This document shows positions 16,503 to 25,219 of a stretch of 64,000 nucleotides of DNA, in pieces. The DNA comes from Alphaproteobacteria bacterium (GTDB lineage: Bacteria; Pseudomonadota; Alphaproteobacteria; Caulobacterales; Parvularculaceae). How positions within the stretch are numbered: the first letter of the stretch is position 1; each line of letters begins with the position of its first letter. A model generated the notes under the pieces. It made no database searches and was not told the DNA's origin. It saw only the letters and a program-made list of their open reading frames with translations. Location: assembly GCA_016125455.1 (NCBI GenBank), contig WGLS01000005.1, positions 124,001 through 188,000 of the forward strand. Reading direction: 5' to 3'. Both the position numbers and the translations under genes were made by a program.

Positions 16503-17588
16503 ATGTCATCACCGCCGCGTAAGCACCTGACCGGATTCCTGGCGCTCTACGGCGCCCTGGCGGTCTGCCTCCTTGGCACAGCGGGCCTCGTCTGGGCGGT
16601 TGACCCGCTTCAGGTCTTCCGAAGGGCGTCGTTCTACGAGCCGATCATCGAGAGCGACGAACGCACGCAGAATGCCGGCCTCTTGCGCAGCTATCCCGCG
16701 CAGGGGTTGTTGATCGGCAGCTCGCTGTCGCAGGCCTGCCGCGCGGATGATTTCACCAAAGCGCTGGGCACGGACTTCCTTCGGATTTCGGCCGCCGGCA
16801 TGACCGCAAAGGAATGGCGCTACTTCCTTGAAACCAGGATCATGCGGCGCAAGCCCGCCCGCGTCGTCGACATCCAGTACTGGTTCACCTTCGGCCGGAC
16901 GAATGCAATGGATTTTCGCGAGGAATATGGGGCGTTTCCGACGCATCTTTACCAGCCCGGCGCTCTCGACATTGCGAAGTACCTCATCAACTACGACAAT
17001 ATCGGCATGGCGATTAACGTTCTTGCCGAGGCGGCCGGCTTCAGCGCGATCGAACGGATTGATTTTCAGAGCCGCAACAGTCCAGAAGCCGATCCTAGGC
17101 GAACGACTGGCGTCGCATCGGTCCGCAGGCTCTACAACCAGATTGCCGGCGGCCGAAAGCCGGACGCCGCCTTCCTCGCCGCAGAACGCAATCGAATGCT
17201 CGCGGCGTTCGACGAGTTCTATGCGCCGTTCATCCTCGACCATCAGGAAATCCAGTTCGATATTGTCGTCCCGCCGTTCACGCTCGCCTATTATCAGGCC
17301 TTCAAGAGCGCGGGCGTCTACCGGCTGAATACGATCCTGCTGTTCCGCCAGAAGCTTGCCGAGCTCGCACGCGAGGCCCCGAACGTGCGCATTCATGACT
17401 TCGGGGTCGACGACCGTTTCCTGAGCGATTACGACAACTTCTACGACACGCACCATTTCAGCGCGACGATCTGCGCAAGGATCGCCGACGACATTGCGGC
17501 GAAGCCGGCAGGGGATGGGGCCGAGGCGGTGATCGAAGGGACGCAGCGGCTGAAGGCCCTGGTCGACGACGCAGAGCTGCCCTGGTGA
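16503..17588 (+). CDS. SGNH/AlgX-like membrane-anchored acyltransferase partner
   Basis: 361 residues with one N-terminal transmembrane segment (LTGFLALYGALAVCLLGTAG) and an extracytoplasmic domain. The candidate nucleophile motif is LLIGSSLSQACRADDF and the candidate Asp-His pair is FYDTHHFS near the C-terminus, the layout of SGNH hydrolase-fold proteins paired with MBOAT enzymes (AlgJ/AlgX, PatB, DltD). It would receive the acyl group from the MBOAT protein and place it on the polymer. The pairing is strongly suggested by the 18-base spacing. It is rather short of obvious sequence similarity to AlgX, so the acylated polymer and position are unknown. Confidence 0.75.
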   Translation: MSSPPRKHLTGFLALYGALAVCLLGTAGLVWAVDPLQVFRRASFYEPIIESDERTQNAGLLRSYPAQGLLIGSSLSQACRADDFTKALGTDFLRISAAGMTAKEWRYFLETRIMRRKPARVVDIQYWFTFGRTNAMDFREEYGAFPTHLYQPGALDIAKYLINYDNIGMAINVLAEAAGFSAIERIDFQSRNSPEADPRRTTGVASVRRLYNQIAGGRKPDAAFLAAERNRMLAAFDEFYAPFILDHQEIQFDIVVPPFTLAYYQAFKSAGVYRLNTILLFRQKLAELAREAPNVRIHDFGVDDRFLSDYDNFYDTHHFSATICARIADDIAAKPAGDGAEAVIEGTQRLKALVDDAELPW

Positions 17589-17654
17589 TGGCGTGACGGC
17601 TTGGCGGCGACGGGTTTGAACGGCGGGAGAGGGCGTCTCGCCCTGGTGGACGAC

Positions 17655-18518
17655 ATGGGCGCGCAGGACGAACCTCAAGCTATATCCCCGCGCATCTACA
17701 ATCAGCGCTTGCGCCTGCGCGCGCCGCTGGGGGAAGCGGCGGAGTACGCGCTTGGCTCGCTGATTACCCACCGCTGGCAGATCATCCAGACCTTCCGGCG
17801 CGACTTCACCGGCCTGTCTGACCTGACCCGGTGGGGCGCATTCTGGAACTATGCGCTGCCGATCGTGCCGCTCGGCGTTTACGTTCTCCTGATGGCGCTG
17901 CGGCTGTTTCCGTCGTTCGGCGAAGTCAGCGGCGTCGTCTATATCACAATGGGCGTAACCCTGTGGTTCCTGTTCTCGGGCCTCCTGCGCTCGCCGGTGG
18001 CGGCGATCGAACGTGATTTCAAATCCCTTGCGCGCACCGATACGCCTATCTTCGTGGCCATCGCGACCAGCGTGTCGACGCTGTTCTTCGAGACCATGGT
18101 CCGCGCCATTGTGGTGATTGCGGTGTTTATCGCGTTCCAGGGGGCGCCGTCCTGGAAGATCGTCTACGCGCCGGCGTTTCTCGTCTTCGGGGCGCTCTTG
18201 TTCGCGTCGATCGGGGTCATCCTTGCGCTTTTCAATCTGGCCTACCGCGACATCGCCAAGATCCTCGGCGTGACGTTGGCCTACGGTATATTTTTTTCCG
18301 GAGTGATCTTTCCGCTGCAGGGAGGCGCGGTCATGGACGCCATCCTCCGAGCGAATCCGTTCTTCGTCTTTATCGAGAACATAAGGTCGGCCTGCGTCGG
18401 CGGCGGCATCGTCTATCCGTCGTCCCTCGCGACATTCTGCGCCCTGTCGGTCGCCCTCTCGGCGATCGCGGTGATCTTCGCCTATCGCAGCGAATTCCGG
18501 TTGCGGGGGCTGGTATGA
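17655..18518 (+). CDS. wzm: ABC-2 type polysaccharide export permease (Wzm/KpsM-like)
   Basis: 287 residues from ATG 17655; a GTG nine bases earlier is an alternative and the TTG at 17601 is unlikely. About 60 cytoplasmic residues precede six hydrophobic segments. GSLITHRWQIIQTFRRDFTGLSD is the amphipathic interface helix region, and YRDIAKILGVTLAYGIFFSGVIFPL is typical of the ABC-2 membrane family. It would form the transmembrane channel for the completed polysaccharide, working with the ATPase whose gene overlaps its stop by ATGA. The presence of Wzm/Wzt means this polymer is exported by the ABC route rather than Wzx/Wzy. Confidence 0.9.
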   Translation: MGAQDEPQAISPRIYNQRLRLRAPLGEAAEYALGSLITHRWQIIQTFRRDFTGLSDLTRWGAFWNYALPIVPLGVYVLLMALRLFPSFGEVSGVVYITMGVTLWFLFSGLLRSPVAAIERDFKSLARTDTPIFVAIATSVSTLFFETMVRAIVVIAVFIAFQGAPSWKIVYAPAFLVFGALLFASIGVILALFNLAYRDIAKILGVTLAYGIFFSGVIFPLQGGAVMDAILRANPFFVFIENIRSACVGGGIVYPSSLATFCALSVALSAIAVIFAYRSEFRLRGLV

Positions 18519-19900
18519 CGACGGGGGCGCCGACGAAGATCGTGCTTGACGTCGACCGCGTCGCGAAGCGCTATTACCGCAATCCGCTTTCCAGCCAGCG
18601 TCAGGCGTCGCGCGTCCTGTTCGAAGCTATGCTTGGACGAACGCGCGAGAATGCGAACCCGCAGCCCGGCGAAATCACGGTCGTCCGCGATGTGTCATTC
18701 ACGCTTCGGCGGGGCGAGGCGATCGGCATCATCGGCGGCAACGGCGCAGGCAAGACGACCATGCTCCGCATGCTGGCGGGCCATGTCCTGCCGGACGCCG
18801 GGGCGATCAGGGTCTACGGGACGACAGGGTCGATGATCGACCTGACGTCGGGCATCAAGGACACCATGAGCGGGCGGGCGAACATTTTTCTGCGATCGGC
18901 GATACTCGGCCGCCGACGGAAGGACGTCGAAGCCGATCTTGAGGAGATCATCGACTACACGGAACTCGGCGCGGCGATCGATGCGCCCGTCGCCACCTAC
19001 TCCTCGGGGATGCGCATGCGCCTCGCCTTCGCAACGACGATGTTCATGCGGCCAGACGTGCTGCTGGTTGACGAGGTTCTATCGGTCGGCGACTTCCGGT
19101 TCCGCCAGAAATGCCTCGAAAGCATCCGCATGATGCGCGAGAACGCCGGGTTCGTGCTCGTGTCCCACTCGATGGGCGACGTCAGCCGGTTCTGCGATCG
19201 GGTCCTGGTGCTGAAAGGCGGCGCGGTCGCTTTCGACGGGGCGCCCGATGACGCCATCGCTTTCTACTATGACCAGCAGGATCGCGCGGCGAAGAAGCCA
19301 AAGTTGCCAGCCGCGCCGGTCGGCGCAGCGTCCGGCGCTGCGGCGCGACCGCGCTATGGCGACTATATCGAACGCCGGCACCTGTGCGACGAAGTGGAGG
19401 CGCGCTGGCTCTCGGCGGAGGGCGAGGCGCTGGATGGCGTGCGCAGCGGCGATCGACTGCGGCTGCGCCTGTCTTTCCGGCTTCTCGCGCCAGTGCGACG
19501 GCTGATCGTTGGCGTACCGATATTCGGCCGGGATGGCGAGATGGTGACCGCACTTTCAAGCGAGCAGGCGGGCTTCGCCGCGACGCCGGGGGCTGACGGC
19601 CGGGTCGAAATCGAAATCGACGTGCCGGAGCTGCGGCTGACGCCCGGGGTCTACAAGGCGGTCCTCGCGCTGCATGACGGGCCGGAATACCTTTATCGCC
19701 AGTTGATCGGCGAAATCACGGTTGTGAGAGGGGGCCTGCCAAAGTATTGGGGGTCGCTCGTTACGCCGCAACGATGGTCGCAGACGCAGGGACGCGTCGA
19801 TGCGCCGACCGGCGCAAGACCCGAAGGCGCAGCGTCAGACGATGCGCCTGACGAAACCGGCGGGCGGGCTGAGGCGGGCGAGTCCGTCCGGGAGACCTGA
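18515..19900 (+). CDS. wzt: Polysaccharide ABC exporter ATPase with C-terminal carbohydrate-binding domain (Wzt)
   Basis: 461 residues, much longer than KpsT/TagH-type ATPases (~220-250). Walker A is GGNGAGKTT at 74-82, the signature is ATYSSGMRMRLAF, Walker B is DVLLVDEVLSVGD, and the switch histidine is in LVSHSM. A linker of ~60 residues follows, then a beta-rich domain (about 290-435) containing RLRLRLSFRLLAPVRRLIVGVP and ITVVRGGLPKYWGSLVTP. This is the Wzt_C domain that reads the modified end of O-antigen chains. In known systems it recognises a methylated or phosphorylated non-reducing end, which fits the methyltransferases flanking it. The start overlaps wzm. Confidence 0.92.
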   Translation: MTTGAPTKIVLDVDRVAKRYYRNPLSSQRQASRVLFEAMLGRTRENANPQPGEITVVRDVSFTLRRGEAIGIIGGNGAGKTTMLRMLAGHVLPDAGAIRVYGTTGSMIDLTSGIKDTMSGRANIFLRSAILGRRRKDVEADLEEIIDYTELGAAIDAPVATYSSGMRMRLAFATTMFMRPDVLLVDEVLSVGDFRFRQKCLESIRMMRENAGFVLVSHSMGDVSRFCDRVLVLKGGAVAFDGAPDDAIAFYYDQQDRAAKKPKLPAAPVGAASGAAARPRYGDYIERRHLCDEVEARWLSAEGEALDGVRSGDRLRLRLSFRLLAPVRRLIVGVPIFGRDGEMVTALSSEQAGFAATPGADGRVEIEIDVPELRLTPGVYKAVLALHDGPEYLYRQLIGEITVVRGGLPKYWGSLVTPQRWSQTQGRVDAPTGARPEGAASDDAPDETGGRAEAGESVRET

Positions 19901-20030
19901 CGTTGCCCGGCATCATCCGGCCGAGCATGCCGGCTGGCCGACTGGTGGAAAACTGAATACGACGGGCGCGACGCCCTTTGACATTGAGGCGGCGCCAAAG
20001 CCGGGCGGCCGCGCACGGGAGAGACGATGC

Positions 20031-21035
20031 ATGCCGTACAATACGGAAATTCCAGGTCAGCAGAGCGATTTCGAGCTTCGCGCGATCGAGCTCGTCGCGT
20101 CGCTGGTGCCTGAAAATGGCCATTGCGTGGAAATCGGCAGCCTGTTCGGGCGATCCGCCTGGGCTTGGGCAAAGAGCGTGCCTGCCTCGACGAAAGTCGT
20201 GTGCGTAGACCCATGGGAGCCAAGCCCCGCTTCGCGCCCACTGGAGCAGCGCTACGGCGTTTCCTACTCGATCGAGAGTTTTCGGCGGTTCACCGGGGAT
20301 TGCCCGAACGTCGAGGCGATACAGGGCTACAGCCCAGACGTCGTGAAGGACTGGTCGACGCCGATCGACCTGTTTTTCGAGGATGCGGTGCATCGCAATC
20401 CGGTTTTTGAGCAGAACATCGATTTCTGGGCCGGCCACCTGAAGCCGAACGGCGTTGCCTGCGGCGACGATTATCGCCCGCGTTATCCTGACATCGTGAA
20501 TGGGGTAAACAAGCTCGCCAAGCGCCTCGGGCGGTCCATCATCACGGTGGATTTCTTCTGGTGTCTCCTGCCGAACGCCGAAGACGTGCCGGAAGCCCGC
20601 GACGTCGAGCGGCAACTGAAGGCGCTGTCCAAGGAGGCCTTCGATCACAACCTGTCGCAGATGCCTGTCGTCTTCACCGAGCCCCTGTCGGTGTTCAAGA
20701 CGGTCAAAGTGAACCAGCCGCGCGAAGTAAAAGTGCGCGTCTGCAGTTTCTATGCGGATAACTGGCGCCCGGCGGACGATGGCCGCAAGGTCGAGATCGG
20801 CGTGCGGGTTTTCGCCGAAGACAAGAAAACGCAGATCGCTGAGCGTCGGCTGACGCTCGATGCGACGACGATATACCCGGACCAGCCGATCGAGCTGATG
20901 ATGGAGCTGCCCACGGCGAAAATGCCGACGGGAAAGCATTTCGCGCTCTACGGCGTCTTTGACGAGACCGGCGAGCGGTTCATGAGCGAGCGCCGGGGCA
21001 TGCCCGCGTTCATTCCTTACGAGTACGTCGCCTGA
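20031..21035 (+). CDS. Methyltransf_24-type methyltransferase with C-terminal beta-rich domain
   Basis: 334 residues from ATG 20031, preceded by GGGAGAG; the longer ORF from 19800 overlaps wzt. Residues ~1-190 are a class I methyltransferase: CVEIGSLFGRSAWAWA, VVCVDPWEPSPASRP, PIDLFFEDAVHRNPVFEQNI and GVACGDDY. The last ~100 residues (KVRVCSFYADNWRPADDGRK onward) look beta-rich and match no family I know. It sits between wzt and an FkbM methyltransferase, 130 bases after wzt. The expected EDGDHS-type acidic motif reads EDAVHR, so catalysis may differ. A role in methylating the polymer or its terminus is inferred. Confidence 0.72.
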   Translation: MPYNTEIPGQQSDFELRAIELVASLVPENGHCVEIGSLFGRSAWAWAKSVPASTKVVCVDPWEPSPASRPLEQRYGVSYSIESFRRFTGDCPNVEAIQGYSPDVVKDWSTPIDLFFEDAVHRNPVFEQNIDFWAGHLKPNGVACGDDYRPRYPDIVNGVNKLAKRLGRSIITVDFFWCLLPNAEDVPEARDVERQLKALSKEAFDHNLSQMPVVFTEPLSVFKTVKVNQPREVKVRVCSFYADNWRPADDGRKVEIGVRVFAEDKKTQIAERRLTLDATTIYPDQPIELMMELPTAKMPTGKHFALYGVFDETGERFMSERRGMPAFIPYEYVA

Positions 21036-21068
21036 CGGCGCGTCGTGCGATCGGGCTGGAGCAAGCGA

Positions 21069-21842
21069 ATGTCGGAAACGGTTCAATCGGCGCCTCGTCG
21101 CGACAAGAATTTCTGGTCGGCGAATTACCTCAATGAGGGCGCCATCACGATGGCGAGGCTCGAAAACCATCCGCCCCTCAATAATCCGAAGATTCTTGTG
21201 AACGTCGGGTCGCACCTCGCGGCCGAAGCTCGCCCGTACATCGACGCGGGCTGGCGGGTGTTCGCCTTTGAGCCGAATCCGGTGCTGCACGACCAGCTTC
21301 GCGAGATGGAGCGCGCCCACGAGAATTTCACGTTCCTTCCGAAGGCGGTGTCCGACAAGCCGGGCGAAGACCTGACGTTCTGGGTCTCCGACAAGAGCTC
21401 CGGCATGAGTTCGCTCGTCAAGCGCGATCCTGATGCGCGCGAAGTGAAGGTCGAGGTGACGACGCTCGCCGCCTTCTGCGAGGAATATGGCATCGAGGCC
21501 ATCGATTTCCTGCTGGTCGACGCCGAGTTGAAGGACCTGGAAGTCGTCATGTCCCTCGGGCCGTCGACCCGCGTCGGCGCTTTGTGCGTTGAATTCGGCG
21601 GCAATCGCCTGAACGCCCTGCATGGCACCATCACGGAGCGATGGCCGCAATTCGACGAGATCATCTGGGAATATCGAAAGCCGCTTGGCGAGGACGGCAA
21701 GGAAAAGATGGGCGTCGCAGCGAAGTGCATCGCCCGCAGTTCGTATGAGCAGTACATCGAGAAAGTTCGCACCGACGCGCCGCGCGGCCGCTGGGGCAAT
21801 ATCTTTTACTTCGACCGGCGTTTTGTGAAGAAGGGCCGTTGA
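21069..21842 (+). CDS. FkbM-family methyltransferase
   Basis: 257 residues from ATG 21069 with GGAG eight bases before. Motif I reads ILVNVGSHLAAEARPY, followed by WRVFAFEPNPVLHDQL and FTFLPKAVSDKPGEDLTFWVS. The FkbM hallmark, normally KIDVEG.E, is altered here to FLLVDAELKDLEVVM, so the usual lysine and the EG pair are missing while the aspartate remains. It is therefore either a divergent active enzyme or one with changed chemistry. It lies 33 bases after the preceding methyltransferase and ends four bases from the convergent DUF115 gene. Substrate unknown, probably the exported glycan. Confidence 0.8.
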   Translation: MSETVQSAPRRDKNFWSANYLNEGAITMARLENHPPLNNPKILVNVGSHLAAEARPYIDAGWRVFAFEPNPVLHDQLREMERAHENFTFLPKAVSDKPGEDLTFWVSDKSSGMSSLVKRDPDAREVKVEVTTLAAFCEEYGIEAIDFLLVDAELKDLEVVMSLGPSTRVGALCVEFGGNRLNALHGTITERWPQFDEIIWEYRKPLGEDGKEKMGVAAKCIARSSYEQYIEKVRTDAPRGRWGNIFYFDRRFVKKGR

Positions 21843-21846
21843 CGCC

Positions 21847-22971
21847 CTATCGTCCGTCATCGGACGGTGCGCCCGCCATCCGCTCAAGGTCCGCAATGCG
21901 CGCCCGCAACGCGGCGAGCTCGGCCGATTGGTCGTTGACGACGGCCGCGACCGCCCCGCGGGTATGGAGAACAAGCGCTGCGAGGGCGTTCAGGAGCGCG
22001 ACCGCAAGAGCGATGCCGAGCGTCAGCGCGGCGGGCGTGGCCGCGCTCGCTACGAGAACGACGGCCAGCGCCGATAGTCCCGCGAAGAACGTCAGGGCGG
22101 GCCATGACCGCCGGATGAGCTGCGCGAGCTTCGCTTGCGGCGATGCCGGCGCGGCGGCGCGTTGCGGAAGATCCCTGGTGAACGGCGACGGCAATGATTG
22201 CGGCGCCGGCGCAGGCGTTGCGCCGGCGCCCAGCAATGCGTCGAGATCGACGAACGGGAAAACGCGAACAGCCGATGCGGCATTGGCATTATAAACTTCG
22301 ACGTCCGCGCGCGCGGCGAGCCTGACGCCGGCCTCGGTCCATGCGCCAACGTGCAGGTCAGGCCGCGGGTTCGGAAGATTGTAGCGGTCGCCTGGCGCCT
22401 GGTATCCCTCGAAGAAATAGTTGGGGTTTTCCCGCCGTTCCATGATCTCCAGTTCGATTCCGCTGCGCTTGCGCGCGCCGTCGACAACCTCCGTATAAGT
22501 CGCGTCGACGCCAAGCATGACAAGGCGGCGATAGCCCATGTCGGCCGCCCACAGCGCGGCGCCGCTGCCCGTCGTGATCGTCGCGCCGCGATAAATGTCG
22601 CGGCGGGCGGCAATCGCGTCATAGTTGACGACAGTCGGCGTTGCGGCGGCGTGGCCAAGCGCCTCTATCAGGTTCGAGCGCAGCAGGAAACGTTGAATGC
22701 GGCTTTCACGGATCAGCTCGGCGATCGCATCGGCGTGGGAGAGGCCGACGACGGTATCAAGGCAGGCATAGTAGCGCGGCCGCCAGTCGATCTCGCGCCA
22801 GTAGCGGTAGGCGGCGTTCATGCCGACGGTGGCGAACGGGGACAGACGGCGAAGGTCGACGGACTTCAGCGATGGACCGTTGCCGAGCAGGAACGCCGTC
22901 GCCGCGTCGGCGCGCACGCGCCGGGCGGTGCCATCGCCGGCCGGTCCGGCGTCAGTCGCCGCCGTCGTCAT
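21847..22971 (-). CDS. DUF115 / MptE-like protein with C-terminal membrane anchor (second copy)
   Basis: 374 residues. Residues 26-40 read [15 protein letters not shown] and are followed by [11 protein letters not shown], matching the nucleotide-binding loop and next strand of the protein at 14061. [20 protein letters not shown] matches its later conserved stretch. Unlike that copy it has two hydrophobic segments near 290-345 and a short coiled coil ([18 protein letters not shown]) at the end, so it is probably tethered to the inner membrane. It is encoded against the surrounding operon and is flanked by convergent FkbM and divergent gmd genes. Function is undetermined; a sugar- or phosphosugar-transferase role is the best guess. 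Confidence 0.76.
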   Translation of the reverse strand: MTTAATDAGPAGDGTARRVRADAATAFLLGNGPSLKSVDLRRLSPFATVGMNAAYRYWREIDWRPRYYACLDTVVGLSHADAIAELIRESRIQRFLLRSNLIEALGHAAATPTVVNYDAIAARRDIYRGATITTGSGAALWAADMGYRRLVMLGVDATYTEVVDGARKRSGIELEIMERRENPNYFFEGYQAPGDRYNLPNPRPDLHVGAWTEAGVRLAARADVEVYNANAASAVRVFPFVDLDALLGAGATPAPAPQSLPSPFTRDLPQRAAAPASPQAKLAQLIRRSWPALTFFAGLSALAVVLVASAATPAALTLGIALAVALLNALAALVLHTRGAVAAVVNDQSAELAALRARIADLERMAGAPSDDGR

Positions 22972-23061
22972 GCCGGCCCGCCCCGGCCCGGGTTTGCTGG
23001 CGCGCCAGTGCCGGATAGGCTAGGAGGCGAACGAAGCGGACAGGGCAAGCTCAGGAATTTC

Positions 23062-24111
23062 ATGACGAAAACGGCCTTGATCACCGGCGTCACCGGTCAG
23101 GATGGCGCTTATCTCGCGCGGCTTCTGCTCGAGAAGGGCTATACCGTTCATGGCGTAAAGCGACGCTCGTCCTCGTTCAATACCGGCCGCGTCGACGGGA
23201 TCTACCGCGATCCGCATGAAGCCTCGACCAAGTTCTTCATGCATTATGGCGATCTGACGGATTCCACCAACCTGATCCGGCTGCTGCAGGAGACAAAGCC
23301 CGACGAGGTCTACAATCTCGGCGCGCAGAGTCATGTCCAGGTGAGCTTCGAGACGCCGGAATACACCGCCAACGCAGATGGTCTCGGCGTGCTGCGCCTG
23401 CTTGAGGGGATCCGCATCCTCGGCCTTGAGAGCTCGGTTAGATTCTACCAGGCTTCGACGTCCGAGCTCTACGGCCTCGTTCAGGAAACGCCCCAGACCG
23501 AGCGCACGCCATTTTATCCGCGTTCGCCTTACGGCGTGGCGAAACTTTACGGCTACTGGATCACGGTCAATTATCGCGAGGCGTACGGCATTCATGCTTC
23601 AAACGGCATTCTGTTCAACCATGAAAGCCCGATCCGCGGCGAGACCTTCGTTACGAGGAAGATCACTCGCGCCGTTGCTGCGATCAGCAAAGGAGCGCAG
23701 GCGACGCTTTATCTCGGCAATCTAGAGGCCCGCCGCGACTGGGGTCATGCGCGGGACTATGTCGATGGCATGTGGCGCATCCTTCAGCAGGAAACGCCGG
23801 GGGATTTCGTTCTTGGCACTGGCGAAGTCCATTCGGTGCGGGAATTCGCCGAAATCTCGTTCCGCGAGGCCGGTATTGAGATCGAGTGGCGGGGCGTCGG
23901 CGCCGAGGAAGTTGGCGTTGACCGGGCGACAGGCGACATCCGGGTCCGGATTGATCCGAAATACTACCGGCCAACGGAGGTCGACCTGCTTGTCGCGGAC
24001 CCGACAAAGGCCCGCGAGGTTCTGGGCTGGCGTCACACGACCAGCTTCCATGATCTCGTGAAGGAGATGGTAGCCGCCGATCTCGCCGCGCTTGATCCGG
24101 CGCAGGGCTGA
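23062..24111 (+). CDS. gmd: GDP-mannose 4,6-dehydratase
   Basis: 349 residues from ATG 23062; the long upstream extension in the ORF track is antisense to the DUF115 gene. The NADP-binding motif is [43 protein letters not shown] and [13 protein letters not shown] are diagnostic of Gmd, and the catalytic set is S/T in [10 protein letters not shown] with YxxxK in [29 protein letters not shown] is the GDP-mannose-binding region. It converts GDP-D-mannose to GDP-4-keto-6-deoxy-D-mannose in the cytoplasm. It overlaps fcl by one base (TGATG), and manC at 38783 can supply GDP-mannose. Confidence 0.96.
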   Translation: MTKTALITGVTGQDGAYLARLLLEKGYTVHGVKRRSSSFNTGRVDGIYRDPHEASTKFFMHYGDLTDSTNLIRLLQETKPDEVYNLGAQSHVQVSFETPEYTANADGLGVLRLLEGIRILGLESSVRFYQASTSELYGLVQETPQTERTPFYPRSPYGVAKLYGYWITVNYREAYGIHASNGILFNHESPIRGETFVTRKITRAVAAISKGAQATLYLGNLEARRDWGHARDYVDGMWRILQQETPGDFVLGTGEVHSVREFAEISFREAGIEIEWRGVGAEEVGVDRATGDIRVRIDPKYYRPTEVDLLVADPTKAREVLGWRHTTSFHDLVKEMVAADLAALDPAQG

Positions 24112-25067
24112 TGGCTGCGACGCTGTATTCGCTCAAGGGCAAGCGCGTCTTCGTCGCCGGCGCCCGCGGCATGGTCGGGCGGGCCGTTGTTGAACGTCTT
24201 GAGCCGGAAGGATGCGCCGCCATCCTCGCGCCGGGCCGGGACGCCCTCGACCTCGTCGACCAGGCGGCCGTTTCCCGATGGATGGCCGCGAACCGGCCGG
24301 ACGTGGTCATCGTGGCCGCGGCTCGGGTCGGCGGCATCCACGCGAACGACGCGTGGCCGGCCGAGTTCCTCTATGACAACCTGATGATCGAGGCGAACCT
24401 GATCCACGCCGCGCACGGCGAGGGGATTGAGAAGCTTCTGTTCCTGGGGTCATCCTGCATTTACCCGAAATTCGCGCCGCAACCGATCCCGGAAGCCGCG
24501 TTGCTGACAGGGCCGCTTGAGTCCACGAACGAATGGTACGCGATCGCCAAGATCGCCGGGATCAAGCTGTGCCAGGCCTACCGCCGCCAGCACGGGGCGG
24601 ACTTCATCTCAGCGATGCCGACAAACCTTTATGGGCCGCACGACAATTTCGATCCGGAGACGAGCCATGTGCTGCCGGCGCTGATCCGAAAGGCCGTTGC
24701 CGCGGCGGATGCCGGCGAGCGCGGCATTGCGATCTGGGGCACAGGGACGCCGCGGCGTGAATTCCTGCATGTGAGGGACTGCGCGGACGCCCTCGTGTTT
24801 CTCCTGAAGAATTACTCGGGCGAGGCGCACGTCAATGTGGGCGCCGGCGAGGATGTCAGCATTCTCGACCTCGCGGGCATGGTGCTTGGAGCGGCAGGTA
24901 TCGTCGATGGCGAGGTGCGCACCGATCCGACGAGGCCCGACGGCACGCCGCGCAAGCTGATGGACGGTTCAAAGCTCGCGGCGATGGGATGGCGAGCCTC
25001 CATCCCGTTGCGAGATGGCATTGCGGAAACCGTCGCATGGTACCGCGGTAATCGCCCTGCGACGTAG
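24111..25067 (+). CDS. fcl: GDP-L-fucose synthase
   Basis: 318 residues. The start is GKRVFVAGARGMVGRAVVERL, with the later motifs AARVGGIHANDAWPAEFLYDN, FLGSSCIYPKFAPQPIPE and the catalytic EWYAIAKIAGIKLCQAYR (YxxxK). NLYGPHDNFDPETSHVLPALI is the usual substrate-binding stretch of WcaG/Fcl. It performs 3,5-epimerisation and 4-reduction of GDP-4-keto-6-deoxymannose to GDP-L-fucose with NADPH. The one-base overlap with gmd implies a joint transcript. Length is normal for the family. Confidence 0.95.
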   Translation: MAATLYSLKGKRVFVAGARGMVGRAVVERLEPEGCAAILAPGRDALDLVDQAAVSRWMAANRPDVVIVAAARVGGIHANDAWPAEFLYDNLMIEANLIHAAHGEGIEKLLFLGSSCIYPKFAPQPIPEAALLTGPLESTNEWYAIAKIAGIKLCQAYRRQHGADFISAMPTNLYGPHDNFDPETSHVLPALIRKAVAAADAGERGIAIWGTGTPRREFLHVRDCADALVFLLKNYSGEAHVNVGAGEDVSILDLAGMVLGAAGIVDGEVRTDPTRPDGTPRKLMDGSKLAAMGWRASIPLRDGIAETVAWYRGNRPAT

Positions 25068-25219
25068 CCAATCGTCTGCGCCGGCTTCATTTGCGGCGGC
25101 GGATCGGGCATAACGGCGCATGGTCGGCCGGTTCAGCGCGGCCATAATGTCGGCCAGGCGAACGGCCACGGCAGCGGCCGAACCAGAGCGTCGGCAGCGG
25201 CGAAAGCAGCGGGGATCAG

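Noticed and set aside
17655-19900. Reading Wzm/Wzt as a group 2 capsule exporter (KpsM/KpsT)
   Set aside because: The ATPase has a long C-terminal Wzt_C domain, and no KpsC/KpsS-type Kdo transferases or KpsD/KpsE genes are in the window.
19761-21974. A 737-residue minus-strand ORF
   Set aside because: It lies antisense to the wzt end, the methyltransferase and the FkbM gene, all of which have clear motifs. The translation shows none.
22198-23061. The 288-residue upstream extension of gmd in the ORF track
   Set aside because: It is antisense to the DUF115 gene and lacks family sequence; Gmd starts precisely at the MTKTALITG start with NAD-binding motif.
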